A stretch of 5,817 nucleotides of DNA from NCBI GenBank assembly GCA_919901335.1, contig CAKKOZ010000088.1:15931-21747 (forward strand), in the 5' to 3' direction. The notes under the pieces are model-generated. The model had not been told where the DNA came from. It ran no database searches and worked only from the letters and a program-made list of their open reading frames with translations. Numbering within the stretch: the stretch's first letter is position 1; every line of letters starts with the position of its first letter. Shown one piece after another: positions 1 to 4,786 of the stretch. A program made the position numbers and the translations under genes. The stretch is from Nitrospiria bacterium. Lineage in GTDB: Bacteria > Nitrospirota > Nitrospiria > JACQBZ01.

Positions 1-463
1 CGGGATCAGGGTCATCGTTGTGACCAACCAGTCCGGGGTGGCCCGGGGTTATTATTCCGAGGAACATGTCCGTCGCGTCAACGACCGACTGATCGCCCTT
101 CTCAAGGCGGAGGGCGCTGCGCTGGACGGGATTTATTATTGTCCGCATCATCCCACTGAGGGAATGGGCGCGTACACGCAATCCTGCGGTTGTCGAAAGC
201 CTGAGCCGGGGATGTTGTATCGGGCCGCGGCCGATCAGCGGATTGAGTTGGGCCGCTCGTTCGTCGTGGGGGACAAGCTGACCGATATGGAAATGGCCCA
301 CCGCATCGGCGCGAAAGGCGTTTTGGTGCTGACGGGGTACGGGTCGGAGGAGATCGAACGGAAGGGCGAGGCCGGACCGCAGCCCGACCGGATCGTTCCC
401 GATCTGGAGAAGGCGGCCGAATGGATCTTGACGCAGGTTGAAAATGAGGAACGCGACGATTGA
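1..463 (+). CDS. gmhB: D-glycero-beta-D-manno-heptose-1,7-bisphosphate 7-phosphatase, 5'-truncated
   Basis: Cytoplasmic HAD-superfamily phosphatase that removes the 7-phosphate from heptose 1,7-bisphosphate, the step between RfaE1 and RfaE2 in ADP-heptose synthesis. The frame is open from position 2, giving 153 residues before TGA 461-463. Visible motifs, numbered from that first codon: HAD motif II in VVTNQSG (residues 6-12); a GmhB-type zinc site CPHH...CGC (C47, H49, C62, C64); CRKPEPGM (64-71) with the motif III lysine; and VGDKLTD (D91, D95) as motif IV. HAD motif I (DxDGT) is missing because the window starts about 45 residues into the protein, judged against E. coli GmhB (191 aa). A GTG at position 20 is not the real start, since the beta strand before TNQSG lies upstream of it. 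The HisB phosphatase domain is related, but YYCPHHP and CRKPEPGM favour GmhB. The gene end overlaps or abuts the ligase gene. Confidence 0.93.
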   Translation, partial: GIRVIVVTNQSGVARGYYSEEHVRRVNDRLIALLKAEGAALDGIYYCPHHPTEGMGAYTQSCGCRKPEPGMLYRAAADQRIELGRSFVVGDKLTDMEMAHRIGAKGVLVLTGYGSEEIERKGEAGPQPDRIVPDLEKAAEWILTQVENEERDD

Positions 464-1682
464 CATGCAGGATCGGCCTTGGGCGCGGTCTGAAGAAACC
501 GGGATGACGTACGGTTGGACGACCCGCTGGAGCTGGCGGCTCTTCGCCGTGGGCCTGCCGCTGTCGATCGTGGCCGCCCATATCGCCCTGGGTTTTTTAA
601 TTTTGGCCGCCGTTTTGAGATTCCGGTCCGGCGAGCTCCGGTGGCGAAAAACGCCGTTGGAAAAAGCGTTGGCGTTTTATCTGATCGTCTGCGCCGCGAC
701 CGCGGCGGTCGGCTTGGTTCCGACAAAGGCCTTTATCCAGTTGGCGTCATTCTGGCATGTCTCGATTTATTGGTTGATGGTGAATACGGTTTCGGATCGG
801 AAAGAACTGAAAACAATCGTCTCGATCATGCTCATCGCCGCGGCCCTGAATGCGGCCTACGGGGTCGTCCAGAACAGCCTGGACGAGTCGGTCCGGGCGG
901 TGGGAAGCTTCAGCCACCCGATGACCTTTGCCGGTCAGATCCAGATGGTCCTGCTGCTGGCGATTGCGGTCTGGTTGCAACTGCCTTGGGGACGGGAACG
1001 GTGGGCGATGGGGGTTCTCCTGCTTGTCCTTTCGGGCGGTCTGGTGACATCGTACACCCGCAGCGCCTGGATTGGGTTCTTAACGGGCGGGAGCGGGATC
1101 GGATGGATGCGCGGGATCCGGACGGGATTGGCCCTCTTGGCCGTCATCGTCCTGTTCATGGTGATTGCCGTGATACTGAAGCCTTCGCTCGGCCAGCGCA
1201 TCCAGAGCATTCCGGATATCCGTTTGACGGGAAGCAATGAGGAACGGATTCGGATCTGGGGCGCCACCCTTGAGATGATCAGGGATCATCCGATCTTCGG
1301 GGTCGGCGGCGGAGGGTACCGCACGGCGCTTGAGGCCTATCGAGAGCGTTGGAACTTGCACAGCCGTTCGCATGCGCACAACAACTTTCTTCAGCAGGCG
1401 GCCACGCACGGTCTGTTCGGGCTGGCGGCTTTTGTCGCGATCTGGGTCGTGATTCTAAAGGCGGCTTGGCAGACGGCCCGGGGTGGGTTGCCGGCGCCGT
1501 ATCAGGGATGGCTGGTCGGGGGCGCGATGGCCGTCGTGGCTTTTCTAGTCGCGGGACTTTTTGAAGCTAATTTCGGGGACAGCGAAGTGGCGATGATGAT
1601 GTGGTTTATGGTGGGTCTGGTGATGTGGGTGCGGATGCGTGTCATGCCCCCGTCGACCGGACGGGTAAAATTTGAAATTTGA
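444..1682 (+). CDS. waaL: O-antigen ligase / Wzy_C-family polytopic membrane protein (WaaL-like)
   Basis: Integral inner-membrane protein of about 412 residues with roughly ten hydrophobic segments (near residues 34-59, 74-92, 98-114, 122-143, 164-180, 188-204, 227-246, 324-341, 356-373, 382-398). A large hydrophilic, presumably periplasmic, loop lies at about 247-323. Wzy_C hallmarks are SHPMTFAG (157-164), TRSAW (R206), DHPIFGVGGGGY in the loop, and HAHNNFLQ (310-317), whose histidine-asparagine pair matches the conserved WaaL histidine region, followed by GLFGL. Ligases transfer undecaprenyl-linked O-polysaccharide to lipid A-core. Wzy polymerases and oligosaccharyltransferases share the fold, so ligase is inferred mainly from the core-LPS neighbours. 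The start is uncertain. ATG 444 has a weak AGG at 435-437 and overlaps gmhB by 20 bases. ATG 465 lies one base after the gmhB stop, with GAGGA 14 bases upstream. ATG 504 and TTG 438 are also possible. The last codons (KFEI, TGA) lie in the heptamer repeat. Confidence 0.85.
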   Translation: MRNATIDMQDRPWARSEETGMTYGWTTRWSWRLFAVGLPLSIVAAHIALGFLILAAVLRFRSGELRWRKTPLEKALAFYLIVCAATAAVGLVPTKAFIQLASFWHVSIYWLMVNTVSDRKELKTIVSIMLIAAALNAAYGVVQNSLDESVRAVGSFSHPMTFAGQIQMVLLLAIAVWLQLPWGRERWAMGVLLLVLSGGLVTSYTRSAWIGFLTGGSGIGWMRGIRTGLALLAVIVLFMVIAVILKPSLGQRIQSIPDIRLTGSNEERIRIWGATLEMIRDHPIFGVGGGGYRTALEAYRERWNLHSRSHAHNNFLQQAATHGLFGLAAFVAIWVVILKAAWQTARGGLPAPYQGWLVGGAMAVVAFLVAGLFEANFGDSEVAMMMWFMVGLVMWVRMRVMPPSTGRVKFEI

Positions 1683-1704
1683 GATTTGAAATTTGAGATT
1701 GAAA
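1670..1704. repeat. Heptamer tandem repeat (ATTTGAA/ATTTGAG) across the waaL-rfaE1 junction
   Basis: Bases 1670-1697 are two perfect copies of the 14-mer ATTTGAAATTTGAG, equal to four heptamers alternating ATTTGAA and ATTTGAG. A degenerate fifth unit, ATTGAAA, runs up to the rfaE1 ATG at 1705. The tract is AT-rich in otherwise GC-rich DNA. It supplies the waaL stop (TGA 1680-1682), and because the period is 7 it places TGA in all three + frames (1673, 1680, 1687, 1694). It fills the whole 22-base gap before rfaE1, leaving no recognisable Shine-Dalgarno sequence there. Its origin and function are unknown. Confidence 0.9.
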
Positions 1705-2712
1705 ATGGATACGCAGCGGTTAAGAAAAATCACGCAACAATTCAACGGCAAGACGGTCATGGTCCTGGGCGATTTTGTGGCGGATGAATATATCCTGGGA
1801 AAAACCTCCCGGATTTCACGGGAGGCCCCGGTTTTAATTTTGCAATATGCCTCCCGGCAGATCGTTCTGGGCGGGGCCGGAAACGCGACGGCCAATCTGG
1901 CCGCCCTGGGCGCGACGGTGATCCCGGCCGGGGTGATCGGCGATGACGAGACCGGCCGGGAGGTTACGCGTCACTTGAAACAGCTCGGGGTGGATACCTC
2001 GCTGCTCCTTGTTCAGCGCGGCCGGGTCACGACCACGAAGACACGGATCATGGCCGGCGGTCGGCATCAGCATACGTCGCAGCAGCAGGTGGTCCGGATC
2101 GACCGGGGCGAGTTCGATTCGTCATGGGCGGAGAGCGAAGAGAAATTTCTAAGCGCCCTGGACGAGAAACTTAATCACGTGGACGCCTTGGTCGTCTCGG
2201 ATTACCAGTACGGCGTTCTGTCGCCCCGAATGATCGGGAAGGTGAATCAGATCGCGAAGCGGGGCCAACGCATCATCACGGTTGACTCGCGGTACCGGAT
2301 GCTGTCCTTTCACGGGGTGACCGCCGTCACTCCAAACGAACCGGAGGTGGAGGAGTCGCTGGGCATTCGCCTGGACGACAGCGAGGAGGCGGTGCGTGCG
2401 GCCGGTGAAAAGATACTGGAACGGGTTGAAAGCAAGGCCGTCCTTATTACGCGGGGCAGTAAAGGAATGGCGCTGATCGAGTCCGGCGGAAAGGCCGAGT
2501 TCCTGCCGGTTTTCGGAACGGATGAGATTGCGGATGTGACGGGTGCGGGCGATACCGTGATCGCGATCTTCACCCTGGCGCTTGCCGGCGGCGCAACGCT
2601 TCCGGAGGCGGCCCAGCTGGCCAATATCGGCGGAGGGATCGTCGTGATGAAGCGGGGTACGGCCACCGTCAGCTGCAAGGAGCTGGAGTCGGCCCTGCGG
2701 AAACCGTCCTAG
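1705..2712 (+). CDS. rfaE1: D-glycero-beta-D-manno-heptose-7-phosphate kinase (PfkB family)
   Basis: Cytoplasmic PfkB/ribokinase-family kinase that phosphorylates D-glycero-D-manno-heptose 7-phosphate at C1 to give the 1,7-bisphosphate used by GmhB. The 335 residues from ATG 1705 match the kinase half of HldE in length. Landmarks are VLGDFVADEY near the N-terminus, RISREAP substrate-loop residues, the glycine-rich GGAGNATANLAALGA (from residue 56; PfkB signature 1), the heptose-kinase-like QQQVVRID, TPNEPEVE, and DVTGAGDTV (PfkB signature 2, with D283 the expected catalytic base). Two in-frame TTG codons (1693, 1699) could extend the protein slightly, but ATG 1705 places the first beta strand normally. 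No clear ribosome binding site exists because the heptamer repeat occupies the upstream gap, so translation may be coupled to waaL or weak. rfaE2 follows after 3 bases. The kinase is unfused, unlike bifunctional HldE of E. coli. Confidence 0.93.
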   Translation: MDTQRLRKITQQFNGKTVMVLGDFVADEYILGKTSRISREAPVLILQYASRQIVLGGAGNATANLAALGATVIPAGVIGDDETGREVTRHLKQLGVDTSLLLVQRGRVTTTKTRIMAGGRHQHTSQQQVVRIDRGEFDSSWAESEEKFLSALDEKLNHVDALVVSDYQYGVLSPRMIGKVNQIAKRGQRIITVDSRYRMLSFHGVTAVTPNEPEVEESLGIRLDDSEEAVRAAGEKILERVESKAVLITRGSKGMALIESGGKAEFLPVFGTDEIADVTGAGDTVIAIFTLALAGGATLPEAAQLANIGGGIVVMKRGTATVSCKELESALRKPS

Positions 2713-2715
2713 GCG

Positions 2716-3216
2716 ATGAATTCCTTCCGAAGCAAATTGAAGCCCCTTAAGGGGCTCAAGGCGGTTGTGGACCGACTGAGGCGGCGGGGGAATAAAATCG
2801 TGCTGGCCAACGGTTGTTTTGATCTTTTACATGTCGGCCACGTCCGTTATTTGGCCGAGGCCAAGTCGTTGGGGGATCTGCTGATCGTAGCCGTCAACGG
2901 AGACCGGTCGGTCCGACGGCTCAAAGGCGAGGGAAGACCGCTCATGCCGGAATCGGCGCGGGCGGAACTGATCGCCGGTCTGGAATGCACGGACCATGTG
3001 ATTATTTTCAGGGAGTCAAACGTCGAGCGGCTGCTTCGGGCGATCCGCCCGGATGTCCATGTAAAGGGCGGCGATTATACGTCCGACACGGTGCCGGAGC
3101 GGGCCGTCGTGAAGTCCTACGGCGGGCGTGTGGCGATTGCAGGCGGACCCAAGGTGCGGTCGACGCGGGACTTGATTAAAAAGGTCAAGAGGGTGGGAGG
3201 TGCGCATGGCGATTGA
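2716..3216 (+). CDS. rfaE2: D-glycero-beta-D-manno-heptose 1-phosphate adenylyltransferase
   Basis: Cytoplasmic nucleotidyltransferase that joins heptose 1-phosphate and ATP to form ADP-D-glycero-beta-D-manno-heptose, the step after GmhB. At 166 residues it corresponds to the C-terminal domain of HldE. Motifs are NGCFDLLHVGH with the nucleotide-binding HxGH at 39-42, NGDRSVRRLKGEGRP, VKGGDY (116-121), and STRDLIKKV (from 149), equivalent to the ISSTxxI motif of this superfamily. The N-terminal stretch with RRRGNKIVLANGCF is typical of RfaE2, and the ATP-type assignment rests on the heptose context. ATG 2716 begins 3 bases after the rfaE1 stop, and the only upstream purine match (AGG 2711-2713) is too close to be a good Shine-Dalgarno, so coupling to rfaE1 is likely. 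A strong hairpin lies in codons 8-15. The 3' end overlaps the next gene by 11 bases and contains that gene's ribosome binding site. Confidence 0.93.
   Translation: MNSFRSKLKPLKGLKAVVDRLRRRGNKIVLANGCFDLLHVGHVRYLAEAKSLGDLLIVAVNGDRSVRRLKGEGRPLMPESARAELIAGLECTDHVIIFRESNVERLLRAIRPDVHVKGGDYTSDTVPERAVVKSYGGRVAIAGGPKVRSTRDLIKKVKRVGGAHGD
2737..2759 (+). promoter_or_regulatory. Perfect 16-base palindrome / hairpin inside the rfaE2 5' coding region
   Basis: AGCCCC-TTAA-GGGGCT at 2741-2756 is a perfect palindrome. In RNA it gives a six-pair GC-rich stem with a TTAA loop, extendable by TTG (2737-2739) pairing with CAA (2757-2759) across one bulged A. It starts 21 bases after the rfaE2 start codon and no T run follows, so it is not an intrinsic terminator. 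A translational or pausing role is only inferred. It may simply reflect codon choice for Lys-Pro-Leu-Lys-Gly-Leu. Confidence 0.4.
3195..3200 (+). promoter_or_regulatory. Ribosome binding site GGGAGG of the Trm112-like gene
   Basis: GGGAGG ends five bases before ATG 3206 and is one of the strongest Shine-Dalgarno matches in the window. It lies inside the end of rfaE2, fixes the start of the 55-codon gene, and supports that gene being translated although it overlaps rfaE2. Confidence 0.8.
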
Positions 3217-3373
3217 CAAGGAGCTCTTTGAGATTCTGGCCTGTCCGAAATGCAAAGGCGATATCCGGCCCAACGACACAGGCGACGGATTGATCTGCGA
3301 CGCCTGCCGTCTGATGTATCCGATTAAAGAAGAAATACCGGTCATGTTGATCGATGAAGCCGTCAAAATTTAG
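3206..3373 (+). CDS. Trm112/YcaR (UPF0434)-like small zinc-ribbon protein
   Basis: A 55-residue protein, easily missed because of its size. After MAIDKELFEIL it shows LACPKCKGDI, CDACRLMYPI and IPVML, the normal order of the bacterial Trm112-like/YcaR family. Four cysteines (C13, C16, C31, C34) form a CxxC...CxxC ribbon that probably binds zinc. Eukaryotic and archaeal Trm112 activates SAM-dependent methyltransferases. The bacterial role is poorly defined, although such genes often sit near LPS genes such as lpxK and kdsB (general recollection). The start is supported by GGGAGG five bases upstream and overlaps rfaE2 by 11 bases. The next gene, 15 bases downstream, encodes a putative methyltransferase, so a partner role is conceivable but unproven, especially as that protein belongs to a membrane methyltransferase fold unlike known Trm112 clients. 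Confidence 0.87.
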   Translation: MAIDKELFEILACPKCKGDIRPNDTGDGLICDACRLMYPIKEEIPVMLIDEAVKI

Positions 3374-3380
3374 ATTCATG

Positions 3381-3386
3381 GGAGGG
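3381..3386 (+). promoter_or_regulatory. Ribosome binding site GGAGGG of the methyltransferase-like gene
   Basis: GGAGGG lies just upstream of GTG 3389. The spacing of two to three bases is short, but no alternative start is available upstream: the in-frame TAG that ends the Trm112-like frame region (3371-3373) blocks extension. It supports GTG 3389 as the start. Confidence 0.6.
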
Positions 3387-3388
3387 TC

Positions 3389-3931
3389 GTGAACTTTTTC
3401 GAAATCGCGCGGCGGCACCGGATCGTCCTGAGCGGCTTGATCGGGGTGCTACTGATTTATCTTTCCAGGCCGACGGCGGTTTCCCTCTTGGCCGGCCTTC
3501 CGCTCGTGCTGCTGGGCGAAGCGACCCGGACCTGGTCTTCGGGTTACATCCGAAAGAACAAGGAGCTCGCCACGGACGGTCCCTATGCCCACACGAGAAA
3601 TCCCCTTTACCTGGGAAGTTTCGGCATCGGGCTGGGATTCGCGGTGATGGGAAACCATGTTGGCGTCCTGTCCATTTTCCTGGCTGCTTTCGGTCTGGTC
3701 TACTGGGGCGTGATCCGTTCCGAGGAAGGGTATCTCGCTCAGGCTTTTGGATCCCGGTTTGAACACTACGTCAGAACGGTCCCGCGTTTCCTTCCGCGAT
3801 GGGCCCGATCGCCGTACGGCGCCGGCGGGTTTGATTGGGCGCTGGTCTGGAAACACCGAGAATATCAGGCGTGGGCCGGCATCGCCGGAGGCGTGGCGGT
3901 CCTGCTCTTAAAAACAGGGGCAACCCCGTGA
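3389..3931 (+). CDS. Isoprenylcysteine carboxyl methyltransferase/phospholipid methyltransferase-like membrane protein
   Basis: A 180-residue inner-membrane protein with hydrophobic segments near 11-26, 28-46, 74-89, 91-109 and 159-175. It carries the superfamily SAM-binding signature: LATDGPYAHTRNPLYLG (60-76; R70, N71, P72, Y74), then EE (E112-E113) and FGSRFEHYVRTVPRFLP (120-136). This arrangement is shared by ICMT, PEMT and the many bacterial proteins of unknown substrate in the same superfamily. Bacteria generally lack CaaX prenylated proteins, so the substrate here is probably a lipid, isoprenoid or small molecule, and methyltransferase activity itself is inferred. The start is GTG 3389 with GGAGGG just upstream. 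Its place between heptose and core-sugar genes hints at an envelope role. The C-terminal hydrophobic segment after the catalytic motifs (about 159-175) extends beyond the minimal core of this family. Confidence 0.82.
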   Translation: MNFFEIARRHRIVLSGLIGVLLIYLSRPTAVSLLAGLPLVLLGEATRTWSSGYIRKNKELATDGPYAHTRNPLYLGSFGIGLGFAVMGNHVGVLSIFLAAFGLVYWGVIRSEEGYLAQAFGSRFEHYVRTVPRFLPRWARSPYGAGGFDWALVWKHREYQAWAGIAGGVAVLLLKTGATP

Positions 3932-3959
3932 CCGTAAGCGAGCGGCCGGCTATACCGGC
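3917..3959 (+). repeat. Two short GC-rich inverted repeats at the end of the methyltransferase-like gene
   Basis: GGGG-CAA-CCCC (3917-3927) lies at the end of the coding region, and GCCGG-CTATA-CCGGC (3945-3959) lies just after its stop. Neither is followed by a T run. They may stabilise the mRNA 3' end or assist termination together with the downstream hairpin, but at four to five pairs each they could be chance in GC-rich DNA. Confidence 0.35.
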
Positions 3960-3974
3960 GCGAGCGCGGGGGCG

Positions 3975-4023
3975 CGGGGGGCATGTGAGGACGTTGTCCT
4001 TTTTTTGCCGCAGCGGCCCCCCG
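3975..4023 (+). promoter_or_regulatory. Eight-pair all-GC inverted repeat enclosing the terminator-like hairpin
   Basis: CGGGGGGC at 3975-3982 is exactly complementary to GCCCCCCG at 4016-4023. The pair encloses the hairpin and T run at 3987-4006 and ends seven bases before the GT2 start codon. The right arm also overlaps a small alternative hairpin, GCCG-CAG-CGGC (4007-4017), so the two pairings compete. The complementarity is directly visible, but any regulatory function is inference. Confidence 0.4.
3987..4006 (+). terminator. Probable short intrinsic terminator after the methyltransferase-like gene
   Basis: AGGAC-GTT-GTCCT (3988-4000) forms a five-pair stem with a three-base loop, six pairs counting the G3987-T4001 wobble. 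It is followed by an unbroken T run to 4006. The order stem then T run fits Rho-independent termination on the + strand. The stem is short and only partly GC, so it may be leaky. It would end the gmhB-to-methyltransferase unit before the GT2 gene. Confidence 0.55.
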
Positions 4024-4024
4024 A

Positions 4025-4030
4025 TATAAT
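4025..4030 (+). promoter_or_regulatory. TATAAT sequence abutting the GT2 start codon, possible -10 element
   Basis: A perfect sigma70 -10 consensus directly precedes ATG 4031. The best -35 candidate is TTGCCG (4005-4010, four of six matches), but the 14-base spacer is too short. Normal geometry would start transcription at about 4037, inside the gene. It may therefore be coincidental, serve as an unstructured AU-rich translation start region, or drive a transcript for the downstream heptosyltransferase only. Confidence 0.25.
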
Positions 4031-4786
4031 ATGACAAAACTGACCGCGATCATTCCCGTTTTCAATGAGGAGCAGAACCTGGAGGACTGCCTTCGGGGAT
4101 TGACCTGGGCCGACGAGATCCTCGTGGTGGACTCCGGAAGCACTGACGGCACGCTTTCGATCGCCCATCGTCACACCGACCGGATCCTGCAACACGAGTA
4201 CGTCAACTCCGCCGCGCAGAAAAACTGGACGATTCCGCAGGCCCGGCATGACTGGGTTCTGATCGTGGATGCCGACGAGCGTGTGACGCCCGAACTTCAA
4301 GAAGAGATCCGGGCGGTCCTTCGAGAGATACCGCCGTGCGATGGTTACAGTATCCGACGGAAGAATTACGCCTGGGGCAAGCCGATACGGTATTGCGGCT
4401 GGCAGAATGATCGGGTCTTGCGGTTGTTCAACCGGCACAAGGGCCGGTACCAGGACAAAGAGGTCCACGCCGATGTCGTGGTCCAGGGGACGGTCGGCGA
4501 TCTCAGCTCGCCGCTGCTCCATTACACGTACCGTGATCTCAATCATTATTTTGAGAAATTCCAGCGCTATACCCGCTGGGGGGCGTTGGATTTGGAGAAG
4601 CGGGGCAAGCAGGCCCGCTGGTACCACCTCCTGCTTCATCCGACCTTCCGATTCCTGCGGATGTATGTTTTCCAGCGCGGTTTCATGGACGGCCTGCATG
4701 GTCTCGTGCTCTGTATGCTGAGCGCCTTCAGCGTTTTCACTAAATATGCCAAGTTATGGGATTTGAACCGAAAAAAATCCTCGTGA
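4031..4786 (+). CDS. Family 2 glycosyltransferase, WaaE/KdtX-like LPS core glycosyltransferase
   Basis: A 251-residue GT-A fold enzyme acting at the cytoplasmic face of the inner membrane. N-terminal LTAIIPVFNEEQNL is the nucleotide-sugar strand-loop, VVDSGSTDGT (D34) follows, and VDADER (D80, D82) is the DxD-type metal/donor site. GWQNDRVLRLFNR (from about 123), then KEVHADVV and the C-terminal RGFMDGLHGLVLCMLSAF hydrophobic stretch resemble the WaaE/KdtX group, whose known members add glucose to the heptose of the inner core. Length is normal for that group. The donor sugar and linkage cannot be read from sequence. ATG 4031 is the only start codon between the in-frame TGA at about 3986 and the conserved domain, and it has no Shine-Dalgarno sequence. 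The 3' end overlaps the heptosyltransferase by 31 bases. Role in core assembly is inferred from family and neighbours. Confidence 0.88.
   Translation: MTKLTAIIPVFNEEQNLEDCLRGLTWADEILVVDSGSTDGTLSIAHRHTDRILQHEYVNSAAQKNWTIPQARHDWVLIVDADERVTPELQEEIRAVLREIPPCDGYSIRRKNYAWGKPIRYCGWQNDRVLRLFNRHKGRYQDKEVHADVVVQGTVGDLSSPLLHYTYRDLNHYFEKFQRYTRWGALDLEKRGKQARWYHLLLHPTFRFLRMYVFQRGFMDGLHGLVLCMLSAFSVFTKYAKLWDLNRKKSS

Noticed and set aside
515..1240. 241-codon open frame on the + strand in a different phase from waaL
   Set aside because: It lies wholly within the WaaL-like gene. Its translation is rich in Arg, Gly, Pro and Asp with no membrane segments or motifs, as expected for a shadow frame in GC-rich DNA.
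1274..1290. Inverted repeat GATGATC-AGG-GATCATC inside waaL
   Set aside because: It lies within conserved coding sequence (Met-Ile-Arg-Asp-His-Pro), has no T run and is not near a gene boundary. GATC-rich words are frequent throughout the window, so chance is likely.
3378..3392. Four-codon ORF (ATG GGA GGG TCG TGA) overlapping the GTG start of the methyltransferase-like gene in a GTGA
   Set aside because: It is too short to support and has no ribosome binding site of its own. It arises because the GGAGGG ribosome binding site happens to follow an ATG.
3961..3982. G-rich tract (G5 and G6 runs) as a possible G-quadruplex
   Set aside because: Only two long G runs are present and four are needed for a canonical quadruplex. 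The G6 run has a perfect C6 partner downstream, so duplex pairing explains it better.
3950..4699. 249-codon open frame on the - strand opposite the GT2 gene
   Set aside because: The + strand frame carries clear GT2 motifs, the antisense translation shows no recognisable domain, and it runs into the structured gap. It is an antisense shadow.
4783..4786. GTGA overlap as the start of the heptosyltransferase
   Set aside because: Starting at GTG 4783 would delete the residues of the first beta strand (KKILV) that precede the GDVVL loop in this family. ATG 4756 retains them.
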